NCBI GenBank assembly: GCA_012513715.1
Contig: JAAZBP010000070.1
Span: 1 to 37,047, forward strand
Length of the DNA stretch: 37,047 nt
Direction: 5' to 3'
DNA from: Thermoproteota archaeon
GTDB lineage: Archaea; Thermoproteota; Bathyarchaeia; Bathyarchaeales; Bathycorpusculaceae
Shown here: positions 1-8,132 of the stretch, in pieces
How positions within the stretch are numbered: the first letter of the stretch is position 1
Layout: each line of letters opens with the position of its first letter
Program-made: the position numbers and the translations under genes
The notes under the pieces: generated by a model
Seen by the model: the letters and a program-made list of their open reading frames with translations, nothing else
Database searches by the model: none
Told to the model about the DNA's origin: nothing

Positions 1-35
1 ATTTTTGGACAACATGTTCCTTTCTGATTAATAAT

Positions 36-303
36 AAAAAGGGGGAAAGCTGTTTCTCCACCTTATAGTAGGCTGAGTCTGAGCCTTAGTGTTGTTTTCG
101 GCCCATCTAAGCTGCGTCTTTAGCGTATTAGAGACTTTTAAGCCGTCTTAAACTCCAATACGTCACAGTATAGATAGCAACACTAGCATGTCCAGCCCAA
201 AGAAGCAAAGTCCTTACGGATACACGCCAACCGTGTAGCTGTTTTAGATGGCGTACATCAATGCTTCTTTGCATTGCATCTAAAGCTTGCTCCCCAGCCT
301 ACA
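36..303 (-). ncRNA. Structured small RNA gene, unidentified family
   Basis: This stretch has no plausible ORF but shows dense, nested complementarity. An outer 8-bp stem pairs 295-302 with 68-75. A hairpin pairs 243-250 with 277-284, with an inner 6-bp stem 259-264/271-276. A second hairpin pairs 221-226 with 232-237. A TCC-GTAA-GGA tetraloop lies at 211-220. An 8-bp helix pairs 178-185 with 87-94 and encloses a long hairpin (157-162/124-129 and 147-152/137-142, four-base loop). On the minus strand a TATA box lies 26-30 nt before the outer stem, and a C5T5 tract at 36-45 could terminate. The two 5' hairpins followed by a long helix resemble SRP RNA topology, but the GGAA/AGCAGCC core of SRP helix 8 is not seen, nor are the RNase P CRI/CRV motifs. 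The RNA call is good; the family is unknown. Confidence 0.6.
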
Positions 304-328
304 ATTAAGGTTATTACAAATTCTTTGC

Positions 329-336
329 TATAAATA
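329..336 (-). promoter_or_regulatory. TATA box of the small RNA gene
   Basis: TATTTATA on the minus strand, centred about 28-30 nt before the outer stem of the RNA at 302. This is the archaeal TATA-to-start distance, so transcription should begin at the first base pair of the folded RNA. Confidence 0.5.
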
Positions 337-415
337 TTGTGACATTAACGGTACAAATTAGAGCAAAACAGTATAAAATAGAACAAAATCATCATTAGGA
401 AAAATAAGTAGAAAA

Positions 416-3298
416 TTATTCAACATATATTGCTGGTTGGTACGGCATAGCCATAGACGCACGACGTTTAGGATCAAACCGGTCCGCATCATCTTCACTG
501 TACACATCAATTTCGGCGTTGAAACGGTTTTTCAAGAATAATAAAGATTCTTCTAGGATAAATTGTTCATTTATGATCCGTATTTTTTGCATATTTGATT
601 TACGTATTCCTGACACTTTTGTTAAAGCTTTGATAACCCGTGGAACCATATTCGCTACTTCTTTCATATGAGGTTTCAAATCTTTATTCGCTGCAAATTC
701 CTTCATTAATTCGTTTATCTTTACTTCTCCGGTTAATGTTTTTTCTAAAATTTTGAGGTACAAATCCCATTTCCATGACGCTGGTGTATAGTAACATATT
801 CTTGTTGGTGTTATCTTCATGGCTTTCAAGATGTTGTTGGTATCTGCCATGATGTCTGTTATCAGATTTTCTTGTTCCTCTGAAGCAGCATCAACTTTGG
901 AGTCATCAAAAAGTGGCCAGTTAGCTACGCTGATAAAGCCGTCTTCACCTGTTCGACTCCATAGTTCCTCACATAAGAAAGGCGCAAAAGGAGCAAGCAT
1001 CTTTAACCAATCCTTCACAGCTTCCACCAATGCTTTTGTATTGCAGTTACCTTTACGTTGAATGTACCATCTAAGATCATTCCAAGTTTCAAACAAAGCT
1101 GTTTGAAGTGCTGTACGTGTTTTAAGTTCATCCAAACTTGATGTTACTTCTTTAATACGACATTGCATACGACTAGTAAGCCAACGTTCAAGAGCTGTAT
1201 TTTCAGCAATTTGATCTGATGATATTATGTTTCCGGCGAAACCCATCAAAGCTTCAAACTTTGTTTTTAAGTCAGTAACGTTTTCCGCTCGCCAGTCAGG
1301 GTCATCCATACCCTCAGCGCCCAGCAATAGAGCACATCTTGTAGCGTCAGCCCCATATTTTTCGACAGCGCCTTTTAGGGTTATGAAGTTACCTTTGCTC
1401 TTATGCATACCTTGCCCCTCCACCATTAACATACCGTTTACGCCTATGGCTCTTGGCCAGAGTTCAGGTGGGAAAAGTGCAGCGTGGTGGAATATACAAA
1501 AAGAGAGGTGATTGGGTACAAGCTCTTTAGCTGAATTGCGTAAGTCAAATGGATACCAATATAGGAATTCTTTACGCATTTCTTCAAGTAAATCAGAATG
1601 TATACCAGAATCTGCGCTTACCTGGTTTTGGTTACCTTTTCCCAAGAAAATATAATCAAATACTTCAGGGGTAAGTGATTCAGGTTTGATGCTATTTTGT
1701 TTGATGTGTTTGTTTATTGTGTAAAATGCCATGTATAGTGTTGAGTCACTTAATGTTTCGATAATCCAGCCTTTGCCCCAGGGTAAAGGGGTTCCGAAAC
1801 CTGTTGTTCTTGCACATGCCCATTCACGTAGCCAATCAATAACGGTGTTGAACCAGGGTTTGGCTGAATCAGGATAAATATTCATTTGATCTACAACTTG
1901 CTTAGCAAGTTCTTTCCATTTGGGATCAGAATAGTTAAGAAACCACTGATCTGAAAGAATCTTTACGATACATTGTGTCATACACCTGCAAAATACTGGT
2001 TCAGATAGATCATACATGCTGTCGGTTAAGCCTGATTTGCGAAAATCACTGATCAAGAGGTCTTTTGCTTCGCGAATTGTTTTTCCGGCGTATTGGCCAC
2101 AATTTGCTTTCAAGATTCCGCTGTGAAACTCTTTTTTGTATAATTCTTTGGTTGCCTGATCAGCTGCAGGATCATTTTGATCTTTTATTTTCATTTTGTC
2201 TACAATTTCAACTGCCGGATGATCTCCGAAGCCTTCAACAGTGATAATTGAAATAGGCTGGATAGCTTTGACCATTTCTGAATCTATCCCGAATTGAGAT
2301 AGAGTTTCTGGTTTCTGCTGTAGATCCCGTAAGGCTAACCAATCGTATGGTGCATGCGCTGGTACACTATACACTACACCAGTGGCTGTTTTTGGGTCCA
2401 CAAACCAACCTGGTAAAATTGGAAACTTTAGTTTTGTAACTGGATTTTCAAATGTTTTTCCTATTAGTTCCTTGCCTTTGAAATTGCGTTTAACTTCAAT
2501 TTTGCGTTCTTGCTCTTTGAGTTTTTCAGCTGCTTCTTGGCTGATTACCCAGTTTTCCCCGTTAACAATAGCTTCAACATATGTTGCGTCTGGGTTAATC
2601 CAGATGTTAGTGAGCCCATAAACTGTTTCAGGTCTAAAGGTTGCAGCTGGCAAAACTGATTGATCGTCTAATCTGTACTTGATTAGCGTGTATTCCTCAG
2701 GGGTTACTCCTTCTCCACTTTGTCTGTCATGGTCGCCTGTTGGGCTCTGATCTTTTGGGCACCATACAACAGGGTGGGTTCCCCGTGTAACAAAACCTTT
2801 TTCTTTTAAGTTCTTGTATTGCCACTCAATAAATTTCTGATAAGTAGGTAATACAGTAGTAAAATCTCGGCGCCAATCCACTGAAAAACCTACACTTTTA
2901 GCTGCTAAACGACCTTCACTAGTATAGTATTGAGCCATATAGAGGGGGTCAACAAACTTGTTAAGTTCCTCTTCAGGTACCCCATCGACTTCCCTGAGAA
3001 CACGAATGTATGCTTGGTCGCCTCGTGCTACACGTTGGCTTGCGCCTAGCAAAGGTTGTCCTGTCCAGTGCCAACCCCAAGGCCAAAGTACGTTGTAACC
3101 CTGCATCCGCTTAAATCTAGCGTAAGCGTCTACTCTAGAGGCAGTAAATGTGTGACCTACGTGTAGTGGACCATTCATGTATGGGTAGGGAAAGGTCACC
3201 AATTTTTTTTCTCGTTTTGAGTCAGGGTCAGCTTCGAAAAGATGGGCGTTTTCCCATTTAGCTATCCATTTCTGCTCCATTTCCTTGGTTTGGCTCAT
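416..3298 (-). CDS. leuS: Leucyl-tRNA synthetase, archaeal type
   Basis: Charges tRNA-Leu with leucine in the cytoplasm. The 960-residue length fits the archaeal/eukaryal LeuRS class. The class I signature HVGHT (HIGH equivalent) is at residues 46-50 after PYPYMNGPL, and KSKGN (KMSKS equivalent) is at 633-637. Between them lies the large CP1 editing insertion, with the TFRPETVYGLTNIW stretch typical of the editing pocket. The anticodon-binding helical domain and a C-terminal extension follow. The start is ATG with a weak AAAGG upstream. The gene stands alone on the minus strand, with the small RNA gene downstream and a divergent protease upstream. All key motifs are intact. Very sure. Confidence 0.97.
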   Translation of the reverse strand: MSQTKEMEQKWIAKWENAHLFEADPDSKREKKLVTFPYPYMNGPLHVGHTFTASRVDAYARFKRMQGYNVLWPWGWHWTGQPLLGASQRVARGDQAYIRVLREVDGVPEEELNKFVDPLYMAQYYTSEGRLAAKSVGFSVDWRRDFTTVLPTYQKFIEWQYKNLKEKGFVTRGTHPVVWCPKDQSPTGDHDRQSGEGVTPEEYTLIKYRLDDQSVLPAATFRPETVYGLTNIWINPDATYVEAIVNGENWVISQEAAEKLKEQERKIEVKRNFKGKELIGKTFENPVTKLKFPILPGWFVDPKTATGVVYSVPAHAPYDWLALRDLQQKPETLSQFGIDSEMVKAIQPISIITVEGFGDHPAVEIVDKMKIKDQNDPAADQATKELYKKEFHSGILKANCGQYAGKTIREAKDLLISDFRKSGLTDSMYDLSEPVFCRCMTQCIVKILSDQWFLNYSDPKWKELAKQVVDQMNIYPDSAKPWFNTVIDWLREWACARTTGFGTPLPWGKGWIIETLSDSTLYMAFYTINKHIKQNSIKPESLTPEVFDYIFLGKGNQNQVSADSGIHSDLLEEMRKEFLYWYPFDLRNSAKELVPNHLSFCIFHHAALFPPELWPRAIGVNGMLMVEGQGMHKSKGNFITLKGAVEKYGADATRCALLLGAEGMDDPDWRAENVTDLKTKFEALMGFAGNIISSDQIAENTALERWLTSRMQCRIKEVTSSLDELKTRTALQTALFETWNDLRWYIQRKGNCNTKALVEAVKDWLKMLAPFAPFLCEELWSRTGEDGFISVANWPLFDDSKVDAASEEQENLITDIMADTNNILKAMKITPTRICYYTPASWKWDLYLKILEKTLTGEVKINELMKEFAANKDLKPHMKEVANMVPRVIKALTKVSGIRKSNMQKIRIINEQFILEESLLFLKNRFNAEIDVYSEDDADRFDPKRRASMAMPYQPAIYVE

Positions 3299-3397
3299 GG
3301 AACCTTTTGAGTAAAACTTAAGCTATTAAGAGTTTTGCTCTCAAGACGGCGTACATTTGTTGAACACTTTTTTCACAATTAGAAAAAACCTAATTAA

Positions 3398-3407
3398 TTT
3401 ATATAAT
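3398..3407 (+). promoter_or_regulatory. TATA box of the protease-peptide block
   Basis: TTTATATAAT, centred near 3402, about 48 nt before the proposed CTG start at 3450. This predicts a transcript start near 3428 and a short leader carrying AAAAGGAGA at 3434-3442. Confidence 0.5.
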
Positions 3408-3449
3408 ACGACAAAAATCGCTTTGACAACGACAAAAGGAGACACGTAA

Positions 3450-4301
3450 CTGAAAAAAATATTTGTGGTAATGATATTCTTATTGTTGGTTGCGCTTTGT
3501 TCATCTTTAGTAAACAACACAACTTTCGGAATTACGGGCAACTATACCGCTGATTCAACAGGTTACGTCGGAGTTGTCGTCCTTTTCAGTGACACAGACA
3601 GAACTGAACTAAGAGGTTACGCTACGGGTTTTTTGATTTCTTCGAGAGTGATGATTACTGCTGGTCACAATTTAATAGAACCAACAGCAGCAGTAAGCGT
3701 TTGTTTTGATGATGGACCAATCCCATACGAAATTGATGAAGAGGGAAAAATTGTGGATTTCGACGCAGACAAAATTTATGAAGCAGACAGATTCGAGGTA
3801 TATCCAAAATATATCCCAACATTAGCAGGCAACCAAGAATTCGCCACAAGCGATATCGGCATAATCATCTTGAAGGAAGAAGTCGATGGATTTACCGATT
3901 TCCATTTATTATTACCTGAAGAAAATTTTGCAGACACTTTATCAGCTAAAACAGATTTACGCGTAATAGGGTATGGTCTGCAATACCAAGTTACTCCGAA
4001 AAAGAATCCAGAAAACTCGTGGGTGGGCACTGTATCACGGAACTCTGCAATAGTCCAACTTGTGAATAACAACTTTGCAGGCGGCGACAAATACCTTAAA
4101 TTAACAGCCAACAACGGCCAAGATAGAGGCGGAATCACATTTGGAGACTCCGGCGGACCAGTAATATATAGTTCGGATGAAGGAGAAATGGTGTTAGCTG
4201 TTAACGCATTTGTTTCAAGTGACAACTGTCGCGGAGTATCATACCACACTAGACTAGATGTACAACAAGTTCAAGAGTGGATCAATGGATATTTGGAATA
4301 A
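3450..4301 (+). CDS. Secreted trypsin-like (S1/V8-type) serine protease
   Basis: A 283-residue secreted endopeptidase of the chymotrypsin fold. The triad is visible: His73 in ITAGHN, Asp135 in TSDIGI and Ser234 in FGDSGGP. The first GTG in frame (3465) would cut into the signal peptide and sits 22 nt from any Shine-Dalgarno. A CTG at 3450 has AAAAGGAGA ending 7 nt before it and yields MKKIFVVMIFLLLVAL, a textbook secretion signal (n-region KK plus hydrophobic core). I therefore choose CTG; an in-frame TAA lies just before it. A short peptide gene follows 28-37 nt downstream, then a prenyl-synthase-like gene. The protease could process the exported peptide or be a general extracellular enzyme. 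Secreted S1 proteases are uncommon in archaea, so transfer from bacteria is possible. The family call is firm; the partner role is inference. Confidence 0.9.
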   Translation: MKKIFVVMIFLLLVALCSSLVNNTTFGITGNYTADSTGYVGVVVLFSDTDRTELRGYATGFLISSRVMITAGHNLIEPTAAVSVCFDDGPIPYEIDEEGKIVDFDADKIYEADRFEVYPKYIPTLAGNQEFATSDIGIIILKEEVDGFTDFHLLLPEENFADTLSAKTDLRVIGYGLQYQVTPKKNPENSWVGTVSRNSAIVQLVNNNFAGGDKYLKLTANNGQDRGGITFGDSGGPVIYSSDEGEMVLAVNAFVSSDNCRGVSYHTRLDVQQVQEWINGYLE

Positions 4302-4329
4302 AATTATACTAACAAAAAATAGAGGAGAG

Positions 4330-4389
4330 GTGAAAAAATTGAACAAAAAAATAATCAAAGCAAAACCAGCTTTAACAGGATGGTATTAA
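4330..4389 (+). CDS. Short peptide gene ending GWY, candidate modified-peptide precursor
   Basis: An ORF of 16 codons from TTG (4339), or 19 from GTG (4330): MKKLNKKIIKAKPALTGWY. The strong Shine-Dalgarno GAGGAGAGG (4322-4330) sits 8 nt before the TTG, which makes TTG the better start (MNKKIIKAKPALTGWY). The peptide is a basic leader-like half followed by Lys-Pro-Ala-Leu-Thr-Gly-Trp-Tyr at the very C-terminus. A stem-loop and T-run follow directly, so it could be a small abundant transcript. Downstream are a prenyl-synthase homologue, an MFS transporter and a radical SAM/SPASM enzyme, the classes expected of a peptide-maturation locus. Trp is the residue prenylated in ComX pheromones, and a C-terminal Tyr is the residue modified by the mycofactocin maturase. 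It could also be a chance ORF; the RBS and setting argue against that. Confidence 0.5.
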   Translation: MKKLNKKIIKAKPALTGWY

Positions 4390-4423
4390 AAACCATACAA
4401 AGACACATATTTTTTCCTTTTTT
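4380..4423 (+). terminator. Stem-loop plus T-run after the peptide gene
   Basis: ATGGT (4380-4384) and ACCAT (4392-4396) form a 5-bp stem across the last codons and stop of the peptide gene, followed by a T-rich tract at 4410-4423. It would end or attenuate transcription before the synthase-like gene. TTTATAGTAAATA at about 4421-4433 can serve as a TATA box for that gene. Confidence 0.4.
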
Positions 4424-4476
4424 ATAGTAAATAAACAAATAAGCTTATCGCACAGAAATGTTTTAAGGTTTAATGT

Positions 4477-5472
4477 ATGTCAACGGACCGCAAAATTAGG
4501 GCAATTAAGAGAAGATTTAATCAACTAGGAATAGAAGCTATGGAGAATGCACGGAGACATATATCTTCAAAATACAATGATAACAGTGATTTGTCAGAGG
4601 CACTACGCTACTTCAATTCGGTGACTCTGAGCGATGCTTTACCAGTTTTTCCAGCATTGATTAGTCTGGCATGTAAAGCAGTTGGGGGTAGAATAGAAAA
4701 TATTAATTCTTGGGGAAAAGCTATTGTATTAATTAGCGCAGCAGCTGATTTACATGATGATGTAATAGACAACTCAATTATGAAAAAAAATAAACAGACT
4801 GTTTTCGGAAAATTTGGTCTTACGACAACGATTCTTTCAGGAGATGTGTTGCTTGTTGAGGGTATTATGATATTAAGTGAAGCTGGCAAACAGATTTCAC
4901 AAGATAAAGCCTGCAAAGTTATGAAGGAAGTTTCAGACGCTGTATTTGAAATATGCCGTGGAGAAGTTTTGGAGTCTCAGCTTCGTAAGATTGAGAATTT
5001 ACAACCCGAAGAATATCGAGAAGTAGTTAATCTTAAAGCGGTTGTTCCAGAATTGGCTATGAAAATAGGTGCTACGGTAGGTAATGGAAATTCAGAGGAG
5101 ATTGAAAAGCTTGGGCAATTTGGTAGAGTATATGGAATAACTTCAATTATGATAGAAGAATTTGTAGACCTTCTAGAAATTGATGAACTTAATAACCGGT
5201 TAAAGAATGAGTGCCTTCCGGCCCCTATAATATATGCAATTCAAGATGAAAAAATAAAAAAGATGGTAAAAAAAATTCTGGCAAATCAACCTGTGAATAA
5301 AGATGTTCATGAAAAAATTGTAGACATCGTCCTTGAATCTAAAGAAGTTGTTAACCTCGAAAAACGTTTGATTTTGGATGCTAAACAAGCGATTAGCCAA
5401 TTGACGAGTATTAACAAAAAAACCAGAGAAGAACTAGAAAAAATTTTACTAGTTCCTCTCAACTATTTTTGA
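4477..5472 (+). CDS. Divergent isoprenyl-diphosphate-synthase-like protein
   Basis: A 331-residue all-helical polyprenyl-synthetase fold. The first aspartate-rich motif is intact (DLHDDVID, Asp94, Asp95, Asp98) and is followed by FGKFGLTTTILSGDVLL, the usual allylic-site region. The Arg-Arg normally after the motif is replaced by lysines (MKKNK). The second aspartate-rich motif, DDxxD in true synthases, reads EEFVD (227-231) and is followed by LLEIDEL and KNECLPAPIIYA. From memory, EFxD with NECLP recurs in a group of archaeal homologues, so this looks like a distinct subfamily and not decay. ComQ, which prenylates the ComX peptide, is also an IPPS-fold protein with a modified second motif. 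It sits between a peptide gene and MFS/radical SAM genes. A peptide prenyltransferase role is inference; ordinary isoprenoid synthesis is the alternative. Confidence 0.85.
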   Translation: MSTDRKIRAIKRRFNQLGIEAMENARRHISSKYNDNSDLSEALRYFNSVTLSDALPVFPALISLACKAVGGRIENINSWGKAIVLISAAADLHDDVIDNSIMKKNKQTVFGKFGLTTTILSGDVLLVEGIMILSEAGKQISQDKACKVMKEVSDAVFEICRGEVLESQLRKIENLQPEEYREVVNLKAVVPELAMKIGATVGNGNSEEIEKLGQFGRVYGITSIMIEEFVDLLEIDELNNRLKNECLPAPIIYAIQDEKIKKMVKKILANQPVNKDVHEKIVDIVLESKEVVNLEKRLILDAKQAISQLTSINKKTREELEKILLVPLNYF

Positions 5473-5518
5473 CAGGTTTTTAGTACCAACCTGTTAATCG
5501 AATTATACCGTTTTTTTT
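5472..5518 (+). terminator. Hairpin and T-run after the synthase-like gene
   Basis: ACAGGTT (5472-5478) pairs with AACCTGT (5488-5494) around a 9-nt loop. A run of eight T lies at 5511-5518. It follows the TGA at 5470-5472 and probably ends most transcripts before the MFS gene. Confidence 0.5.
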
Positions 5519-5668
5519 CATAAAGCCCACACCTTTCGTGTATTATTGTTGTACACACATACTTTAAAACTTTTTTGTTCTTTAATAGTTTTAAATTACA
5601 CCAAAAAATCCTCAATCCTTAATTTGATGGAAGCACAATAGCTATCACTCAGGTAGATGCGTTAGCAG

Positions 5669-6976
5669 ATGAACACACCGCCAAACGGTACAAAAAAAAC
5701 GACGGCTATAGCCAACATAATAATAGTCGCTAACGCTTTTATCTGGTATCTAATAGCTTTTAACATGATAAGAGGATCTCTTTCTAATATTAACGCAACC
5801 ACACATGAGACACTTTTAATAATAGGCATAAACACCGGGGCTATTGTAATATCAGGACTAATCGGTTCTTTTTTATTTGATAAATTTAAGAGCCGAAGCA
5901 AATTCCTGTTCTATTGGATAGCAATTGGAGCCATACTGTCAATTCTTCCCTTAGGATTGGAAATTTCAAATTTAATGCACATCACAATTATTTCCTTTAT
6001 TTTTGGGGTATATTTCGGAATAGGTATGCCAGCAACAATGGGACAACACGCGATAACCACTAAAATCGAAGAAAGAGCAAAATTTGGAGGCTTTGCTTTT
6101 CTCATAATTGGAATGATTTTTTCAGTTACTGGATTAATAATTTTTGATAATATAATAATTAGTTGCATAATATTGGGATTAGTTAGAGTATCAGGCTTAG
6201 TGATATTCTATTTTTTAAGAAAAGAGGGCAAAACAGTTTATGAAAAGGAAAATGTTAAATATACAACAATTTTGTCAAATAGATCTTTCTTTTTTTATTT
6301 TATCCCTTGGTGCATGTTCACACTTGTAAATTACATGGCGATGCCAATTCAAACTTCAATTTTTTCAACAGAACTAAATATAAATACACTTATGGCCGCA
6401 GAGTACGTTATCACAGCCATATTTGCAGTAATTAGCGGTTTTATTGCTGATAAAATAGGACGTAAAAGACTAGCCATAATTGGTTTTATTATGTTAGGGA
6501 TAGGTTATGCAGTTAATGGACTTTTTTCAGGTTCAAACATATTTCTAACTAGTATAATATACATAGTTGCTGATGGAATAGCTTGGGGAATTTTCTATGT
6601 GTTGTTTATTTTTACAATATGGGGTGACCTTGCAAATGAAAAAGCTGCAGACAAAATTTACTTTTTAGGTGTTTTACCATATGTGTCTTCATATTTTATG
6701 CAACTACTTCTTCATCCTTATTTAGCAGGGATACAGAAAGAGATGATTTTCTCCTTTGCTAGTGTTTTTCTGTTTCTTGCGGTTTTACCTTTGATATATG
6801 CACCTGAAACGTTGCCTGAAAAGATTATGAAAGATAGAGACCTTAGAAGTTATATTGAAAAAGCAAAAAAGAAAGCTGCACAAGACGCTGAAAAAGGAGC
6901 AAAAAAGCCAATTACAAAAAACAAAAAAGAAGATGAATATCAAGAAGCTAAAAAGCTTGCAGAAAAATACTATTAA
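5669..6976 (+). CDS. MFS transporter
   Basis: A 435-residue major facilitator with about 12 hydrophobic segments and a lysine-rich cytoplasmic tail (from about residue 385, with EKAKKKAAQDAEKGAKK). The loop between helices 8 and 9 contains GFIADKIGRKRL, the MFS motif A-like D-x-x-G-R-K/R pattern; FDKFKSRSKF in the first half is a weaker copy. Substrate is not readable from sequence. It precedes the radical SAM gene by only 25 nt, so the two are probably co-transcribed. In the proposed peptide pathway it would be the exporter of the modified peptide or an importer of a signal; both are inference. No Shine-Dalgarno precedes the ATG, and another ATG at 5657 hits a stop two codons on. Confidence 0.9.
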   Translation: MNTPPNGTKKTTAIANIIIVANAFIWYLIAFNMIRGSLSNINATTHETLLIIGINTGAIVISGLIGSFLFDKFKSRSKFLFYWIAIGAILSILPLGLEISNLMHITIISFIFGVYFGIGMPATMGQHAITTKIEERAKFGGFAFLIIGMIFSVTGLIIFDNIIISCIILGLVRVSGLVIFYFLRKEGKTVYEKENVKYTTILSNRSFFFYFIPWCMFTLVNYMAMPIQTSIFSTELNINTLMAAEYVITAIFAVISGFIADKIGRKRLAIIGFIMLGIGYAVNGLFSGSNIFLTSIIYIVADGIAWGIFYVLFIFTIWGDLANEKAADKIYFLGVLPYVSSYFMQLLLHPYLAGIQKEMIFSFASVFLFLAVLPLIYAPETLPEKIMKDRDLRSYIEKAKKKAAQDAEKGAKKPITKNKKEDEYQEAKKLAEKYY

Positions 6977-7001
6977 GTACAATGTAATTTAAGGTAAAAA
7001 C

Positions 7002-8132
7002 ATGTTCTTCCATTTGATGCTAACTAGTGACTGTAACCTGCAATGCAAGTACTGTTTTGGAGAGAGTTTAGATGACTTTGCCGAAGATTTCGGCGAAGAA
7101 CTAGAAGTAGACTATAATTTACCTCATAGCGTGAACTATGACTTGTCTTTGCTTGAACGGTTTTGTCGTCAAGACCCTGAATGTGTGTTAACATTCTATG
7201 GTGGAGAACCATTGCTCCAGATGGATAAAATCCGTCAGATAATGAATAAGATTGAACCTGAACATTATATGATTCAGACTAACGGTTTGCTCTTAGACAA
7301 ACTTGAATCAGAATATGTCAACCGCTTCCACACAATTTTAGTATCTATAGATGGGGAAGAATCTGTAACGGACTATTATAGAGGTAAAGGTACCTTCAGA
7401 AAAGTAGTTGATAATTTAAAAATCATAAAAAATAATGGCTTTAACGGTGAATTGATTGCTCGTATGACTGTAATGGAGCAAAATGATGTTGAAAAGCAGG
7501 TTAAATGGTTACTGAATAATGATGAATTCTGTTTTTCGTCGGTTCATTGGCAACTGAATGCTGGTTTCTGGGGAAACGATTATCAGAGGCGTAGCTTTGA
7601 GGAATGGACTAAAACAAGTTATATTCTAGGTGTTGATGAACTCGCAGATTTTTGGGTTGAACAGATGGCACAGAATGGTGTAGTGCTTAAACTTTACCCG
7701 TTATTAGGCATAGCAAACTCACTTTTACATAAAGAAAAAACCAGTTTAATGCGATGTGGCGCGGGATGGATAAACTACGCCATCCAAACTGATGGTAACA
7801 TTATTCCTTGCCCAACAATGTGGGGTATGAAAAGATATTATTTAGGAACCATAAAAAATTCTAGTCCATTAGCACTCAAAAAAATTTTTGTTAACCAGAA
7901 ACCCTGTAATGATTGCAAAATATTGGATGTCTGTGGTGGTCGTTGTCTCTATGCTAATATAACTAAGAGATGGCCTGACGAGGAATACAGTAAAGTATGT
8001 TACACTGTCAAAAGATTAATCGATGCTGTAGAAAAAAATGTGCCCACTATTGAAGAATTAATCAGAAAGGGCAAAATTAGTTTAGAAGATTTTGACTATA
8101 TGAAATATAACGGAGCAGAAATTATTCCGTAA
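7002..8132 (+). CDS. Radical SAM/SPASM enzyme, putative peptide-modifying
   Basis: A 376-residue radical SAM protein. The [4Fe-4S]-SAM motif CNLQCKYC (Cys11, Cys15, Cys18) is at the extreme N-terminus, and FYGGEPLL is the SAM-binding GGE motif. The C-terminal part has the auxiliary-cluster cysteines of a SPASM/twitch domain: RCGAGW, IIPCPTMWG, CNDCKILDVCGGRC and a final VC. This layout matches the archaeal family I remember as AF1577-like, annotated as putative peptide-modifying radical SAM enzymes; I could not check that. An AAGG lies 7-10 nt before the ATG. It is the last gene of the plus-strand block. SPASM enzymes typically cross-link, decarboxylate or epimerise peptide residues, and the 4330-4389 peptide is the natural substrate candidate. 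Confidence 0.9.
   Translation: MFFHLMLTSDCNLQCKYCFGESLDDFAEDFGEELEVDYNLPHSVNYDLSLLERFCRQDPECVLTFYGGEPLLQMDKIRQIMNKIEPEHYMIQTNGLLLDKLESEYVNRFHTILVSIDGEESVTDYYRGKGTFRKVVDNLKIIKNNGFNGELIARMTVMEQNDVEKQVKWLLNNDEFCFSSVHWQLNAGFWGNDYQRRSFEEWTKTSYILGVDELADFWVEQMAQNGVVLKLYPLLGIANSLLHKEKTSLMRCGAGWINYAIQTDGNIIPCPTMWGMKRYYLGTIKNSSPLALKKIFVNQKPCNDCKILDVCGGRCLYANITKRWPDEEYSKVCYTVKRLIDAVEKNVPTIEELIRKGKISLEDFDYMKYNGAEIIP

Noticed and set aside
68-302. SRP RNA or RNase P RNA
   Set aside because: Overall topology is similar to SRP RNA, but I cannot find the helix 8 GGAA/AGCAGCC core on either strand, nor the RNase P GAGGAAAGTCC and ACAGAA motifs. Left as unidentified; a covariance-model search would decide.
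3776-4249. 157-codon minus-strand ORF
   Set aside because: Antisense to the serine protease whose catalytic triad is intact in the plus frame.
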